Source: Hungatella sp. (GTDB taxonomy: Bacteria; Bacillota; Clostridia; Lachnospirales; Lachnospiraceae). Taken from it: a DNA stretch of 60,929 nucleotides. The translations under genes and the position numbers were made by a program. Shown here one piece after another: positions 1-7,298 of this stretch. Where the stretch lies: NCBI GenBank assembly GCA_022796015.1, contig JAAWHU010000011.1:1-60929 (forward strand), read 5' to 3'. The notes under the pieces are model-generated. The model was not told the origin of the DNA, did not search any database, and saw only the letters and a program-made list of their open reading frames with translations. Each line of letters begins with the position of its first letter. Position 1 is the first letter of the stretch.

Positions 1-10
1 CCTATTGGTT

Positions 11-41
11 AGCCGTTAACTATTTGGGGTAGTTGGCGGCT
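11..41 (-). terminator. nested inverted repeat ending the holin-like toxin transcript
   Basis: On the minus strand the sequence just after the toxin stop codon folds as two nested stems: an outer AGCCG/CGGCT (11-15 with 37-41) and an inner AACTA/TAGTT (18-22 with 30-34). There is no clear U tract within the window, so termination is inferred from position and symmetry. The stem overlaps the last base of the stop codon. Confidence 0.6.
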
Positions 42-135
42 ATTTTCTACCCTTGAAGACTGTGTAACACAGACCAACAAGAGCAACTAAAAGTATACAG
101 AACTGAAATAAATCAGCATATGTAACCATTAGCAT
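40..135 (-). CDS. putative holin-like toxin, 31 aa (Hol_Tox type)
   Basis: A 31-codon reading frame starts at ATG 135 (complement) and stops at 40. The peptide begins MLMVTYADLFQFCILLVALV and continues GLCYTVFKGRK. It is one hydrophobic segment (roughly residues 8-25) with a short acidic/polar N-terminus and a basic GRK tail. This is the pattern of the small holin-like toxins found in many Firmicutes, usually treated as type I toxin-like membrane peptides. A strong ribosome binding site (GAAAGGAGG) lies a few bases upstream, a sigma-A promoter lies further upstream at 220-248, and an inverted repeat follows the stop. It stands alone, with the GNAT gene upstream on the same strand. Expected action is on the cell's own membrane. 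An antisense RNA antitoxin is plausible from family knowledge, but I cannot place its promoter confidently. Confidence 0.8.
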   Translation of the reverse strand: MLMVTYADLFQFCILLVALVGLCYTVFKGRK

Positions 136-152
136 CGCCCTCCTTTCTGATG

Positions 153-184
153 ATTGGAGGGTTAGCCCCTCCAATGGTGGAGGG
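153..184 (-). promoter_or_regulatory. competing hairpins in the toxin leader
   Basis: The leader between the toxin promoter and its ribosome binding site holds ATTGGAGG (153-160), CCTCCAAT (168-175) and GGTGGAGG (176-183). The central arm can pair with either flank, so two mutually exclusive stems are possible just upstream of the Shine-Dalgarno sequence. That arrangement suits translational control of a toxin mRNA. The complementarity is seen; the regulatory role is inferred. Confidence 0.5.
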
Positions 185-219
185 TAAGCCGCCTTTGCTC
201 CCTGACTTTCCTTAATGGG

Positions 220-248
220 ATTGTATCATAGATTCCAAGATTCGACAA
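220..248 (-). promoter_or_regulatory. sigma-A promoter of the holin-like toxin
   Basis: On the minus strand TTGTCG (248-243) and TACAAT (225-220) are separated by 17 bp. Transcription would start near 213, giving a leader of about 78 nt that contains the competing hairpins. Confidence 0.65.
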
Positions 249-318
249 TGAGAATATACTCCAATCACATAAGAGGATCCATTGCCGCAATTTTCTTTCC
301 CCAAAGCAATCTTTATTT

Positions 319-843
319 TCAGGATTTAAGCAATTCCCATTCCTCTTTTGTAATTCCATAAACCACAGTTCTCTCATTTCTGCGGTCAAGAAATTCCTCC
401 ATCTTATGCATTCCGTTTGCCGATGCAGTGGCAGAGGAGGCCACATTTCTTTCCTTCATATAGGAATAGAGAATCCTGAAAGGCGTGTGCTCAAAAGCCC
501 AATCCCTGCATTGGCGGGCAGCTTCTTTTGCGTACCCCAGTCTCTGGTAGTTTTTGTTAATATGATAGCCGATTTCCGGCTTGATGCTGCCGTTAATGAT
601 CTGCATGGTGATGCCGCAGTCGCCAATCATTACACCTGTTTCTTTCAAAACCACAGCCCAAAGGCCAAAACCGAAGATCCGGTATCGTTCCATATTTTCT
701 GCAATCCAATTTCTCACTCTGGTTTCATCGAAAGCATAGGAATAATGCTGCATAATTTCGGGATCTGCCAGAACATTATAGAGGGCGGGAAAGTCTTCCT
801 CTGTCAATTCCCTTAAATATAACCGTTTTGTTGTAAACTCCAT
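319..843 (-). CDS. GNAT family N-acetyltransferase (RimJ/RimL-like)
   Basis: A 174-residue protein of the usual length for the RimJ/RimL branch of GNAT acetyltransferases, which move an acetyl group from acetyl-CoA to an amine, often a protein N-terminus or small molecule. It opens with the typical TKRLYLRELTEEDFPALY strand-helix and has the W-x-V/I-x-G-x-IG strand (VMIGDCGI), the EIGYHIN strand and the acetyl-CoA loop segment YQRLGYAKEA. The C-terminus ends TKEEWELLKS, common in this group. It is monocistronic here, facing away from kduI, and no substrate can be read from context. Confidence 0.85.
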   Translation of the reverse strand: MEFTTKRLYLRELTEEDFPALYNVLADPEIMQHYSYAFDETRVRNWIAENMERYRIFGFGLWAVVLKETGVMIGDCGITMQIINGSIKPEIGYHINKNYQRLGYAKEAARQCRDWAFEHTPFRILYSYMKERNVASSATASANGMHKMEEFLDRRNERTVVYGITKEEWELLKS

Positions 844-1141
844 ATGGTCCTCCGGATTTTTCTGTGTGATTGATTTCGTAGATGGATTGACCTTTCATTC
901 ATGGGCATTGTCAGGCCCAAAAAAGTATTTTGCACGGAAAGGTTACAACTAATTTTATACAAATTATATGTATTTGTAAATATAGAAACAAAAAGTATGG
1001 AACATTTAAATCGATTTCTTCTCGGGAAAAGGCCTATGAATACGGAGCATCTCTGGGGGATCAGGGGCAGGACGGTAGTCTAAAGGCAGAAGAAGTGTCA
1101 AATATACCAAAAAAATGCTCATAATTTAGAAGAAATACATA

Positions 1142-1170
1142 TTGCAGTACTGGCAAGAAATAGGTATAAT
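1142..1170 (+). promoter_or_regulatory. sigma-A promoter of kduI-gntR
   Basis: TTGCAG (1142-1147) and TATAAT (1165-1170) are spaced by 17 bp. The predicted start lies near 1177, immediately before the operator-like palindrome. Confidence 0.7.
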
Positions 1171-1183
1171 ACAAATATATTAA

Positions 1184-1204
1184 TTTGTATACAAAGTATA
1201 CAAA
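1184..1204 (+). promoter_or_regulatory. GntR-type operator TTTGTATACAAA
   Basis: A perfect 12-bp palindrome TTTGTATACAAA (1184-1195) is followed directly by a second GTATACAAA half. Palindromes with a GTATAC core are typical targets of FCD-subfamily GntR regulators. The site lies at the predicted transcription start of kduI, so binding should block transcription. The regulator is most likely the GntR protein encoded at 2109-2816 (inference). Confidence 0.6.
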
Positions 1205-1225
1205 ATCAAATCAGGAGGAAAGAAC

Positions 1226-2068
1226 ATGGACGTTCGTTATTCTGCAAACCAAAAAGATGTTAAGCGCTATACCACAGAGGAATTGAGGAATGAATTTTTA
1301 ATTCAGAATCTGTATGCGCCTGATGAGGTTCACGCGGTGTATTCTCATGTGGACCGCATGGTAACTCTGGGATGTATGCCGGTAAAGGAGCAGGTTTCTA
1401 TTGACAAGGGCATTGACTGCTGGAAGAATTTCGGCACAAATTATTTTCTGGAGCGCAGGGAGATCGGTATTTTCAACATTGGCGGACCAGGGAAGATCGT
1501 GGCGGACGAGGAGACATTTTCTTTAGGATACAAGGATTGCCTGTACATTACAAAGGGGACAAAGAAAGTTCTTTTCTCCAGTGATAATGAGGCCAATCCG
1601 GCGAAGTTTTATATGGTCAGCGCTCCGGCTCACACATCCTATAAGACTACGTTTATCTCTATTAAGGATGCGGCCAAGAGAAACCTAGGCGATCAGAAGA
1701 CCTGCAATAAGAGAACCATCAACCAATTTATTCATCCCGATGTTCTTGAGACCTGCCAGCTGTCCATGGGTATGACGGTTCTGGAAGAGGGAAGCATCTG
1801 GAATACCATGCCCTGCCACACCCACGAGCGCCGTATGGAAGTCTATATGTATTTTGAAGTTCCCGAGAACAATGTGGTGTTCCACCTTATGGGCGAGCCT
1901 TCAGAGACCAGACACATTGTCATGAAGAACGAGGAGGCTGTGATCAGCCCATCCTGGAGCATCCACTCAGGTGCAGGCACATCCAGCTATACCTTTATCT
2001 GGGCTATGGGCGGAGAGAATCAGGCCTTTGACGATATGGACAACCTGGAAGCCGTTGACTTAAAGTAA
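1226..2068 (+). CDS. kduI: 5-dehydro-4-deoxy-D-glucuronate isomerase KduI
   Basis: KduI converts 5-dehydro-4-deoxy-glucuronate (from unsaturated uronates released from pectin or glycosaminoglycans) into 2,5-diketo-3-deoxygluconate in the cytoplasm. The 280-residue protein matches the family length. It shows the cupin zinc motif around PCHTHERRMEVY, with His198, His200 and Glu205, and His247 in WSIHSGAG as the fourth ligand; these line up with the known E. coli ligands shifted by two. The ribosome binding site CAGGAGGAAAG precedes ATG 1226. The next gene is its presumed GntR regulator. No kduD lies in the window, so later steps must be elsewhere, but the GH105 enzyme at 48553 would feed the same route. 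Confidence 0.95.
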   Translation: MDVRYSANQKDVKRYTTEELRNEFLIQNLYAPDEVHAVYSHVDRMVTLGCMPVKEQVSIDKGIDCWKNFGTNYFLERREIGIFNIGGPGKIVADEETFSLGYKDCLYITKGTKKVLFSSDNEANPAKFYMVSAPAHTSYKTTFISIKDAAKRNLGDQKTCNKRTINQFIHPDVLETCQLSMGMTVLEEGSIWNTMPCHTHERRMEVYMYFEVPENNVVFHLMGEPSETRHIVMKNEEAVISPSWSIHSGAGTSSYTFIWAMGGENQAFDDMDNLEAVDLK

Positions 2069-2108
2069 AGACAGCTGACTCAGCCGGCAGAATGGAAAAG
2101 GTGGTACC

Positions 2109-2816
2109 GTGGAAGAAACAGCCTATAAAAATCGGGAAGAGATGGTTTATCGGGTACTGAAGGAGGAGATCCTGAACCTGGAGTTAAAGCCGGGTCAGGT
2201 AATCAAGGAAAACGAGATCTGTGAACGTTTTTCTGTGTCCAGAACTCCGGTCCGGGATGCTCTGCGCCTTCTGCAGGAGCAGGGATTTGTGGTTACGGTT
2301 CCTTACAGGGGGATTTTTGTAACTCTTTTAAGTCTCAGCAACATTAAGCAGATGATCTATATGAGGGTGGCGGTGGAAACCATGGTTATGCGGGATTTTT
2401 CCCAGATTGCCACCCCTCTTCTCATGGAAGACGTGTACTATATGCTGAGAAAGCAGAAAGCTCTGGTGCAGGCCGGGAATGTTAAGCCGGAGCAGTTCTA
2501 CCGTCTGGATGCCCAGATGCACGGCTTTTGGTTTGAAGCTACAAAGAAAAGCTGGTTGTGGAAGCTTTTGCAGGAGCAGCAGCTTCATTATACCAGATTC
2601 CGTATGCTGGACTTTGTGACGGAGACGGATTTTGACAGGATCATCCATGAGCATGAGCAGTTAATCGGTTTTCTGGAGAGACAGGATATTGCCGGTATGG
2701 AGAAGGCGTTAAAGGAGCATCTGTATTTCAGCATGAAGCGGATGCGGTATCAGATTGATGTGGAGTACCGGGAATATTTTGAGGAGGAAGACGAAGAGGG
2801 GAAGTTTGATATCTAG
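2109..2816 (+). CDS. GntR family regulator, FCD (FadR-like) subfamily
   Basis: A 235-residue transcription factor starting at GTG 2109, 40 bp after kduI. Residues 1-75 form a GntR winged helix with the hallmark LKPGQVIKENEICERFSVS followed by RTPVRDALRLLQ. The C-terminal 150 residues are all-helical with the D-x3-H pattern (DAQMHGFW) and a late EHEQL...ALKEHL pair, as in FCD ligand domains that bind a metal and a carboxylate such as a hexuronate. Its place behind kduI and the GTATAC palindrome upstream suggest an autoregulated uronate-responsive repressor. Confidence 0.88.
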   Translation: MEETAYKNREEMVYRVLKEEILNLELKPGQVIKENEICERFSVSRTPVRDALRLLQEQGFVVTVPYRGIFVTLLSLSNIKQMIYMRVAVETMVMRDFSQIATPLLMEDVYYMLRKQKALVQAGNVKPEQFYRLDAQMHGFWFEATKKSWLWKLLQEQQLHYTRFRMLDFVTETDFDRIIHEHEQLIGFLERQDIAGMEKALKEHLYFSMKRMRYQIDVEYREYFEEEDEEGKFDI

Positions 2817-2824
2817 GTAAAAAG

Positions 2825-2876
2825 AAAGGACATGGGAGACGTCTGAGTGAAGCACTCAGATGTTCCTGTGTCCTTT
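2825..2876. terminator. long hairpin between convergent genes
   Basis: AAAGGACA (2825-2832) pairs with TGTCCTTT (2869-2876), and inside it TCTGAGTG (2842-2849) pairs with CACTCAGA (2853-2860). The structure sits between the convergent gntR and lacI genes and can serve both strands. Confidence 0.65.
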
Positions 2877-2904
2877 GTGCTTTATGAAGGAGTGAAGCTC
2901 GGGA

Positions 2905-3942
2905 TTATAAGGATTTTTCCGTCGTCTCTCTGCGGAAGAGAACGGGGGTTATGACTTTGTGTACAGGATGCTCCAGAGGGATAGGCTTTCTTTTTTTTCG
3001 TTCGTTCATCTGCTCTACAAGTAGGGACGTGGCCTCGTAGGCAAGCTTGTCAATCTGCTGGCCTACGGTGCTGATGGGGAGGACGGCTTCTCTGGATATG
3101 GGGGAATTGTCGAATCCCACAATCAGGTAATCCTCGGGCAGCCGTCCGAATTTGCGCATCAGAAGGTTAAGGAGCACATTGGCCTGGGTGTCATTGGACA
3201 CAAAGATTCCCTTTTTTTTGCCGGAGTAGCAGGCGTCAAGGCGTTCCAGAATCATGAGAAACTGGGACTGAGCCGCCTCATAGGAGTGGCCGAATTCCCT
3301 TATGATGGTCTCATGCTCCAGGTTATATTCCCTGCAGAAATCCGTAAAGCCTTTGAGGCGTCCGTAGGCCGGGACTTTTTCTGAGGTAGGCGAATTAATG
3401 TGGATGAAGATATCACAGTGGTGCCGGGCCAGCAGACCCGTAGCCTGGTATCCGCCCATATAGTTGTCCGTGTTGACGCTGGAGACATATTCGTCTTCCC
3501 TCTCGATGGTCACGATAGGAATAGGGAGCTGCGCCAGTTCTTTGGAGGGGATAGTGTGGCTTAAAATAATCATGCCCTCAATCTTATAGGACAGGAGCTC
3601 CTGAATATAGCGCCGCTCCGTCTCCTCGCTTTTATTACCGATGAATACAAGAAATTTATAGCCGAAGGTTTCGTAGGTGGACAAAATCTGGTTCAGCATC
3701 TCGGAATAGTAGTGATGGTATAAATCAGGGATGATAATGCCTACAAATTCTGTCTTTCCGTTGGCCAGGATCCGGGCCACTTTATTCTCTTTGTAATTTA
3801 ATTTTTTCAGGGCGTCGGCGATAATCTGCTGGTTTTCCAGAGTAAGGGAGTCAGGATTGTTAAAATACCGGGAAATGGTAGTTTTGGAAAAATTGGTGTA
3901 TTTTGCAATGTCACTAAACGTTACGTTTTTTTTTGATGCCAT
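2905..3942 (-). CDS. LacI family repressor of the sucrose/fructan operon
   Basis: The start is placed at ATG 3942 (MASKKNVTFSDIAKYTNFS), which has a GAGAGG site 6-8 bp upstream; a longer frame reaches 4086 but would begin inside the promoter. The protein is 345 residues. It has an N-terminal LacI helix-turn-helix (FSDIAKYTNFSKTTISRYFN), hinge segment NKVARILANGKT and a periplasmic-binding-like effector domain (GIIIPDLYHHYYSEML, VGFDNSPI). It is divergent from the ABC-GH32 operon, with two palindromes in the shared control region, so it probably represses that operon and responds to a fructose-containing sugar. The ligand is inferred from the neighbouring GH32. Confidence 0.9.
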   Translation of the reverse strand: MASKKNVTFSDIAKYTNFSKTTISRYFNNPDSLTLENQQIIADALKKLNYKENKVARILANGKTEFVGIIIPDLYHHYYSEMLNQILSTYETFGYKFLVFIGNKSEETERRYIQELLSYKIEGMIILSHTIPSKELAQLPIPIVTIEREDEYVSSVNTDNYMGGYQATGLLARHHCDIFIHINSPTSEKVPAYGRLKGFTDFCREYNLEHETIIREFGHSYEAAQSQFLMILERLDACYSGKKKGIFVSNDTQANVLLNLLMRKFGRLPEDYLIVGFDNSPISREAVLPISTVGQQIDKLAYEATSLLVEQMNERKKRKPIPLEHPVHKVITPVLFRRETTEKSL

Positions 3943-3982
3943 GGAAAAACCTCTCTTCATTTGCCAAAATAGCTTTTCCAAA

Positions 3983-4011
3983 AGTATATCAGAAACACTT
4001 CTATGGCACAA
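3983..4011 (-). promoter_or_regulatory. promoter of the LacI regulator gene
   Basis: On the minus strand TTGTGC (4011-4006) and TATACT (3988-3983) are separated by 17 bp, placing the start about 35 bp before ATG 3942. Confidence 0.6.
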
Positions 4012-4049
4012 GAGAGAATCACTTAAGTGATGAATAATTAAGATTATAG

Positions 4050-4078
4050 TTGACGAATCATTGTGCATATGGTATATT
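4050..4078 (+). promoter_or_regulatory. sigma-A promoter of the sucrose/fructan operon
   Basis: TTGACG (4050-4055), a 17-bp spacer and TATATT (4073-4078). The predicted start near 4085 is just ahead of two palindromes. Confidence 0.75.
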
Positions 4079-4090
4079 AAATACATAAAA

Positions 4091-4123
4091 TAACCGGTTA
4101 CTTAACCAGTAACTTTACTGGTT
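4091..4123 (+). promoter_or_regulatory. two palindromic operators for the LacI repressor
   Basis: TAACCGGTTA (4091-4100) is a perfect 10-bp palindrome. AACCAGTA (4104-4111) and TACTGGTT (4116-4123) form a second inverted repeat with a 4-bp spacer. Both lie at the start of the transcript. CG-centred palindromes like the first are typical LacI-family sites. The binding protein is inferred from the divergent regulator. Confidence 0.65.
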
Positions 4124-4166
4124 TTATGAAGGAAACAGGGAAATAAAAAAACAGGAGGGATAGGTA

Positions 4167-5537
4167 ATGAAAAGAAAAACGGCATCATGTATTTCTCTGG
4201 GACTGACCCTGGCGCTTATGTCAGCAGGGCTTGCGGGATGCAGGTTCGGCTTCGCAAGCGACCCGGACGATCCCAATGAACAGGTTACGGAAGAACCCAT
4301 AGATACTTCTGTGGATACCTTCCGGTATGATGAATCTCTGCGGGGGACAAAGATTACACTCTTAAATTCCAAGGCGGAGATTCAGACGGCGCTGGAAAAA
4401 ATGGGAGCGGAGTATGAGAAGAAATCGGGGGTTCATATTGATGTTATGCCGGTTACGGACGATTCGCCCTACACCAGAGTCGTCAGCCTGTACAATTCCG
4501 GCAATCCGCCTACCATATCCATTCTGGATACTACGGACGTAATTGCTCTGGCAGAGGAAAAGGCAGCGGATTTAAGCCGGGAACCGTGGATCGAGGAGGC
4601 CCGGGGGTATCTGACAGAGATTAACGGAAAGGTCTACAGTCTGCCTCTGTGTATTGAAGGCAGGGGGATTATCTACAACAAGGCAGTGATTGAAGAGGTT
4701 CTTGGGGAAGCCTTTGATCCTGAGACCATTACTACTTTAGGGGAATTTGAAGCATTTTTAGAGAGGTTGGCCGGAGTGGGTATGGAGCGGCCCTTGTCCC
4801 TTGCAAAGGAGGATTGGTCCTTAGGCGCTCATCATCTCCAATATATTTATGAGACCTATGATGGAACCTCCCAGGGCACCGAGGAGGTAATCCGGCAGAT
4901 GAAGGAGGGGACGCTGGAGCTGAGTTCCTACAACCGGGTTAGTGAATTTTTGGATGCCTTTGATGTGCTGAAGAAATACAATGTATCCCTTAAAGATCCT
5001 CTGGGCGCAGACTATGATGAGATGGCTATCGACTTAGCAGACGGAAAGACAGCCTTCTGGTTTAACGGAAACTGGGCATGGCCCAATCTGGCAGAGGCAG
5101 GGGCCGAACACGAGGACGAATACGGATTTTTGCCTTACTTTTTAAATAATGACCCCAAAGATTTTGTAAATCGGCAGATTCAGGGCTCCCCATCCAAACA
5201 GGTGATGCTGGATGGCCAGATGGCCACGGAGAAGGAACAGGCGGCGGCCAGAGAGTTTTTGAACTGGATGGTATACAGCGAGATCGGGCAGCAGATGCTG
5301 GTTAAGACCTGTAATTTGATTCCGCCCTTTCAGAATAACCCTTATGAGCCTGGGGACCCGTTGAGCCGTGACATCTATGAAAAGGTCCATGAGGGCAGGG
5401 CCTATAATGCGTCGGCCATAGTGCCCAACGATCACTGGTCTGTGCTGGGAGCTGCCATGCAGAAATATCTTGCAGGGCGAAGCGACAGGCAGGAACTCAT
5501 AGATTCCATCCAAAAGTATTGGGATGAGCAGGAATAG
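4167..5537 (+). CDS. ABC sugar-binding lipoprotein (sucrose/FOS importer)
   Basis: This 456-residue protein is an extracellular solute-binding protein of ABC family 1. It has a lipoprotein signal: basic MKRK start, a hydrophobic core, and lipobox LAGC with Cys25 as the lipid-modified residue. The mature part has the usual features, such as ISILDTTDVIALAEEKAADL near the middle and GKTAFWFNGNWAWPNLAEAG late. It starts the operon 4167-8621, which lacks its own ATPase, so the permeases presumably share an MsmK-type ATPase encoded elsewhere (the one at 19991 is a candidate). Linkage to GH32 points to sucrose or short fructans as the ligand. Confidence 0.9.
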   Translation: MKRKTASCISLGLTLALMSAGLAGCRFGFASDPDDPNEQVTEEPIDTSVDTFRYDESLRGTKITLLNSKAEIQTALEKMGAEYEKKSGVHIDVMPVTDDSPYTRVVSLYNSGNPPTISILDTTDVIALAEEKAADLSREPWIEEARGYLTEINGKVYSLPLCIEGRGIIYNKAVIEEVLGEAFDPETITTLGEFEAFLERLAGVGMERPLSLAKEDWSLGAHHLQYIYETYDGTSQGTEEVIRQMKEGTLELSSYNRVSEFLDAFDVLKKYNVSLKDPLGADYDEMAIDLADGKTAFWFNGNWAWPNLAEAGAEHEDEYGFLPYFLNNDPKDFVNRQIQGSPSKQVMLDGQMATEKEQAAAREFLNWMVYSEIGQQMLVKTCNLIPPFQNNPYEPGDPLSRDIYEKVHEGRAYNASAIVPNDHWSVLGAAMQKYLAGRSDRQELIDSIQKYWDEQE

Positions 5538-5565
5538 GCAATAAAAAACAGGAGGAGTATAGGAT

Positions 5566-6438
5566 ATGAAGTCTCAGAGCAACGGAAAAGATTTCTGCAT
5601 GTTTGCACTGCCCGGGCTGTTTTGCTTTCTGGCGGTGGTGATTGTTCCATTCCTTTACGGCGTATATCTGACCATGACGGACTGGAACGGCGTGTCTCAG
5701 GTGAAAAATTTTGTGGGACTTAGGAATTTCGGCGCCGTGGTAAAGGACGTACAGTTTTGGCGGTCTCTGGTTCTTACATTTAAGTACGTGATTTTTGTTG
5801 TGGTAATTGTTAATGTTATGGCATTCGGCATTGCCTATCTTCTCACAAGAGGGATGAAAGGCCAGAATTTCTTTCGGGCAGGTTTTTTTACGCCTAACCT
5901 GATCGGAGGAATCGTGCTGGGATATATCTGGCAGTTCGTGTTTTCCAGAGTGTTTGTGAGCATCGGGGATACTACAGGGTGGGGGGTCTTTGAGGCCTCC
6001 TGGCTTTCCGACCCGGCAAAGGCCTTTGCGGCTCTGGTCATGGTGTCGGTATGGCAGCTGTCGGGCTATATGATTCTGATTTATGTGGCCGGATTTATGG
6101 GGCTCAGTGAGGATGTTATGGAGGCAGCCGGCATCGATGGTGCATCAGGTTGGGTGAAGATGAGACATATTATTATGCCTCTCATGATGTCGTCGGTGAC
6201 CATTTGCCTGTTCCTTACCCTTTCCAGGGCATTTATGGTTTATGACGTCAATCTGTCTCTGACGGCAGGTGCGCCATATGGAACTACAGAGATGGCAGCC
6301 ATGCATGTGTATGAAAAGGCCTTTACGTCCAGGCAGTTCGGGACGGGGCAGGCAGAGGCTCTGGTGCTGTTTCTGATAACGGCCTGCATCAGCGGCATTC
6401 AGGTATATCTTACAAAGAAAAAGGAGGTTGAGGCATAA
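5566..6438 (+). CDS. ABC sugar permease, MalF/UgpA type
   Basis: A 290-residue inner-membrane permease with about six membrane helices. The first runs through MFALPGLFCFLAVVIVPFLY, and the EAA loop that contacts the ATPase reads EAAGIDGASGWVKMRHIIMP. It forms a heterodimer with the next gene product and translocates the sugar delivered by the lipoprotein at 4167. It has a GGAGGAG site and overlaps the next start codon by one base (TAATG), which indicates translational coupling. Confidence 0.92.
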   Translation: MKSQSNGKDFCMFALPGLFCFLAVVIVPFLYGVYLTMTDWNGVSQVKNFVGLRNFGAVVKDVQFWRSLVLTFKYVIFVVVIVNVMAFGIAYLLTRGMKGQNFFRAGFFTPNLIGGIVLGYIWQFVFSRVFVSIGDTTGWGVFEASWLSDPAKAFAALVMVSVWQLSGYMILIYVAGFMGLSEDVMEAAGIDGASGWVKMRHIIMPLMMSSVTICLFLTLSRAFMVYDVNLSLTAGAPYGTTEMAAMHVYEKAFTSRQFGTGQAEALVLFLITACISGIQVYLTKKKEVEA

Positions 6439-7298
6439 TGGCACAGACAAGTGTTGGAGGAAACAGGAAGAAGATCAGCAATGCTCTGGCAATGGGCTGT
6501 CTTGTAGTGCTGTTTTTTGTTTACATGTTCCCTTTTATTATGGTGGTGATTAATTCTCTTAAGCAGAAACGAGATATTATTAAGAGTCCGTTTTCCTGGC
6601 TTTTTACTATTAAAGGCCTGTCCTTTGACAACTTTGTGAAAGCATTCGTGCAGATGGATTTTCTGAATGCATTTAAAAATTCTCTTATTGTGACGGTTTC
6701 TGCTACGGTTTTGGTGACGGTTCTGGCGTCGATGCTGGCCTACTACATTGTCCGTCATAAAAACTGGATTTCCAATGCTGCCTTTGCCCTTATGGTGGCA
6801 TCCATGATTATTCCCTTTCAGGCCATTATGATTCCTCTGGTGAGTATTTACGGGGGAACCTTAAATGTGCTGAACCACAGGACGACTCTGATTTTTATGC
6901 ATACAGGTTTTTCCATGGCCATGTCTGTATTTATGTTCCATGGGTTTATCAACGGCAATATTCCTATGGCTTTGGAGGAGGCGGCTTATATTGACGGGTG
7001 CACCCATTTCCAGACATTTTTTCAGATTGTGTTCCCTCTGCTGAAGCCCATTATCTCTACTATGGTTATACTAAACGCCCTAGCCTTCTGGAATGACTTC
7101 CTGCTGCCATCTTTAGTTCTGACCGATAAGAAACTTTTGACGCTGCCGCTGTCTACATACAGCTTTTACGGCACTTACTCGGCGGATTACGGTACCATCA
7201 TGGCCGGACTGCTTTTGTGTGTCATACCGATTTTGATTCTGTATATAACTCTGCAGAAACAGATTATTAACGGGGTAGTGACGGGGGCTGTGAAATAG
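6438..7298 (+). CDS. ABC sugar permease, MalG/UgpE type
   Basis: A 286-residue permease with a first membrane helix near residues 14-36 and the EAA loop EEAAYIDGCTHFQTFFQIVFP followed by LLKPIISTMVI. It has the typical MalG-type C-terminus, ending in QKQIINGVVTGAVK. It partners the permease at 5566. The stop codon is directly followed by the ATG of the GH32 gene with no gap. Confidence 0.92.
   Translation: MAQTSVGGNRKKISNALAMGCLVVLFFVYMFPFIMVVINSLKQKRDIIKSPFSWLFTIKGLSFDNFVKAFVQMDFLNAFKNSLIVTVSATVLVTVLASMLAYYIVRHKNWISNAAFALMVASMIIPFQAIMIPLVSIYGGTLNVLNHRTTLIFMHTGFSMAMSVFMFHGFINGNIPMALEEAAYIDGCTHFQTFFQIVFPLLKPIISTMVILNALAFWNDFLLPSLVLTDKKLLTLPLSTYSFYGTYSADYGTIMAGLLLCVIPILILYITLQKQIINGVVTGAVK

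Larger units (their letters stand above)
844..1225. other. intergenic region between GNAT and kduI
   Basis: This 382-bp AT-rich stretch separates divergent genes. It holds an inverted repeat TACAAAT(958-964)/ATTTGTA(972-978), the kduI promoter and its operator-like palindrome. Two overlapping short frames at 901-1124 have no ribosome binding site or recognisable sequence and are not called. Confidence 0.6.

Noticed and set aside
901..1124. Two overlapping short open frames upstream of kduI
   Set aside because: No ribosome binding site, no recognisable protein features, and they overlap each other in an AT-rich control region.
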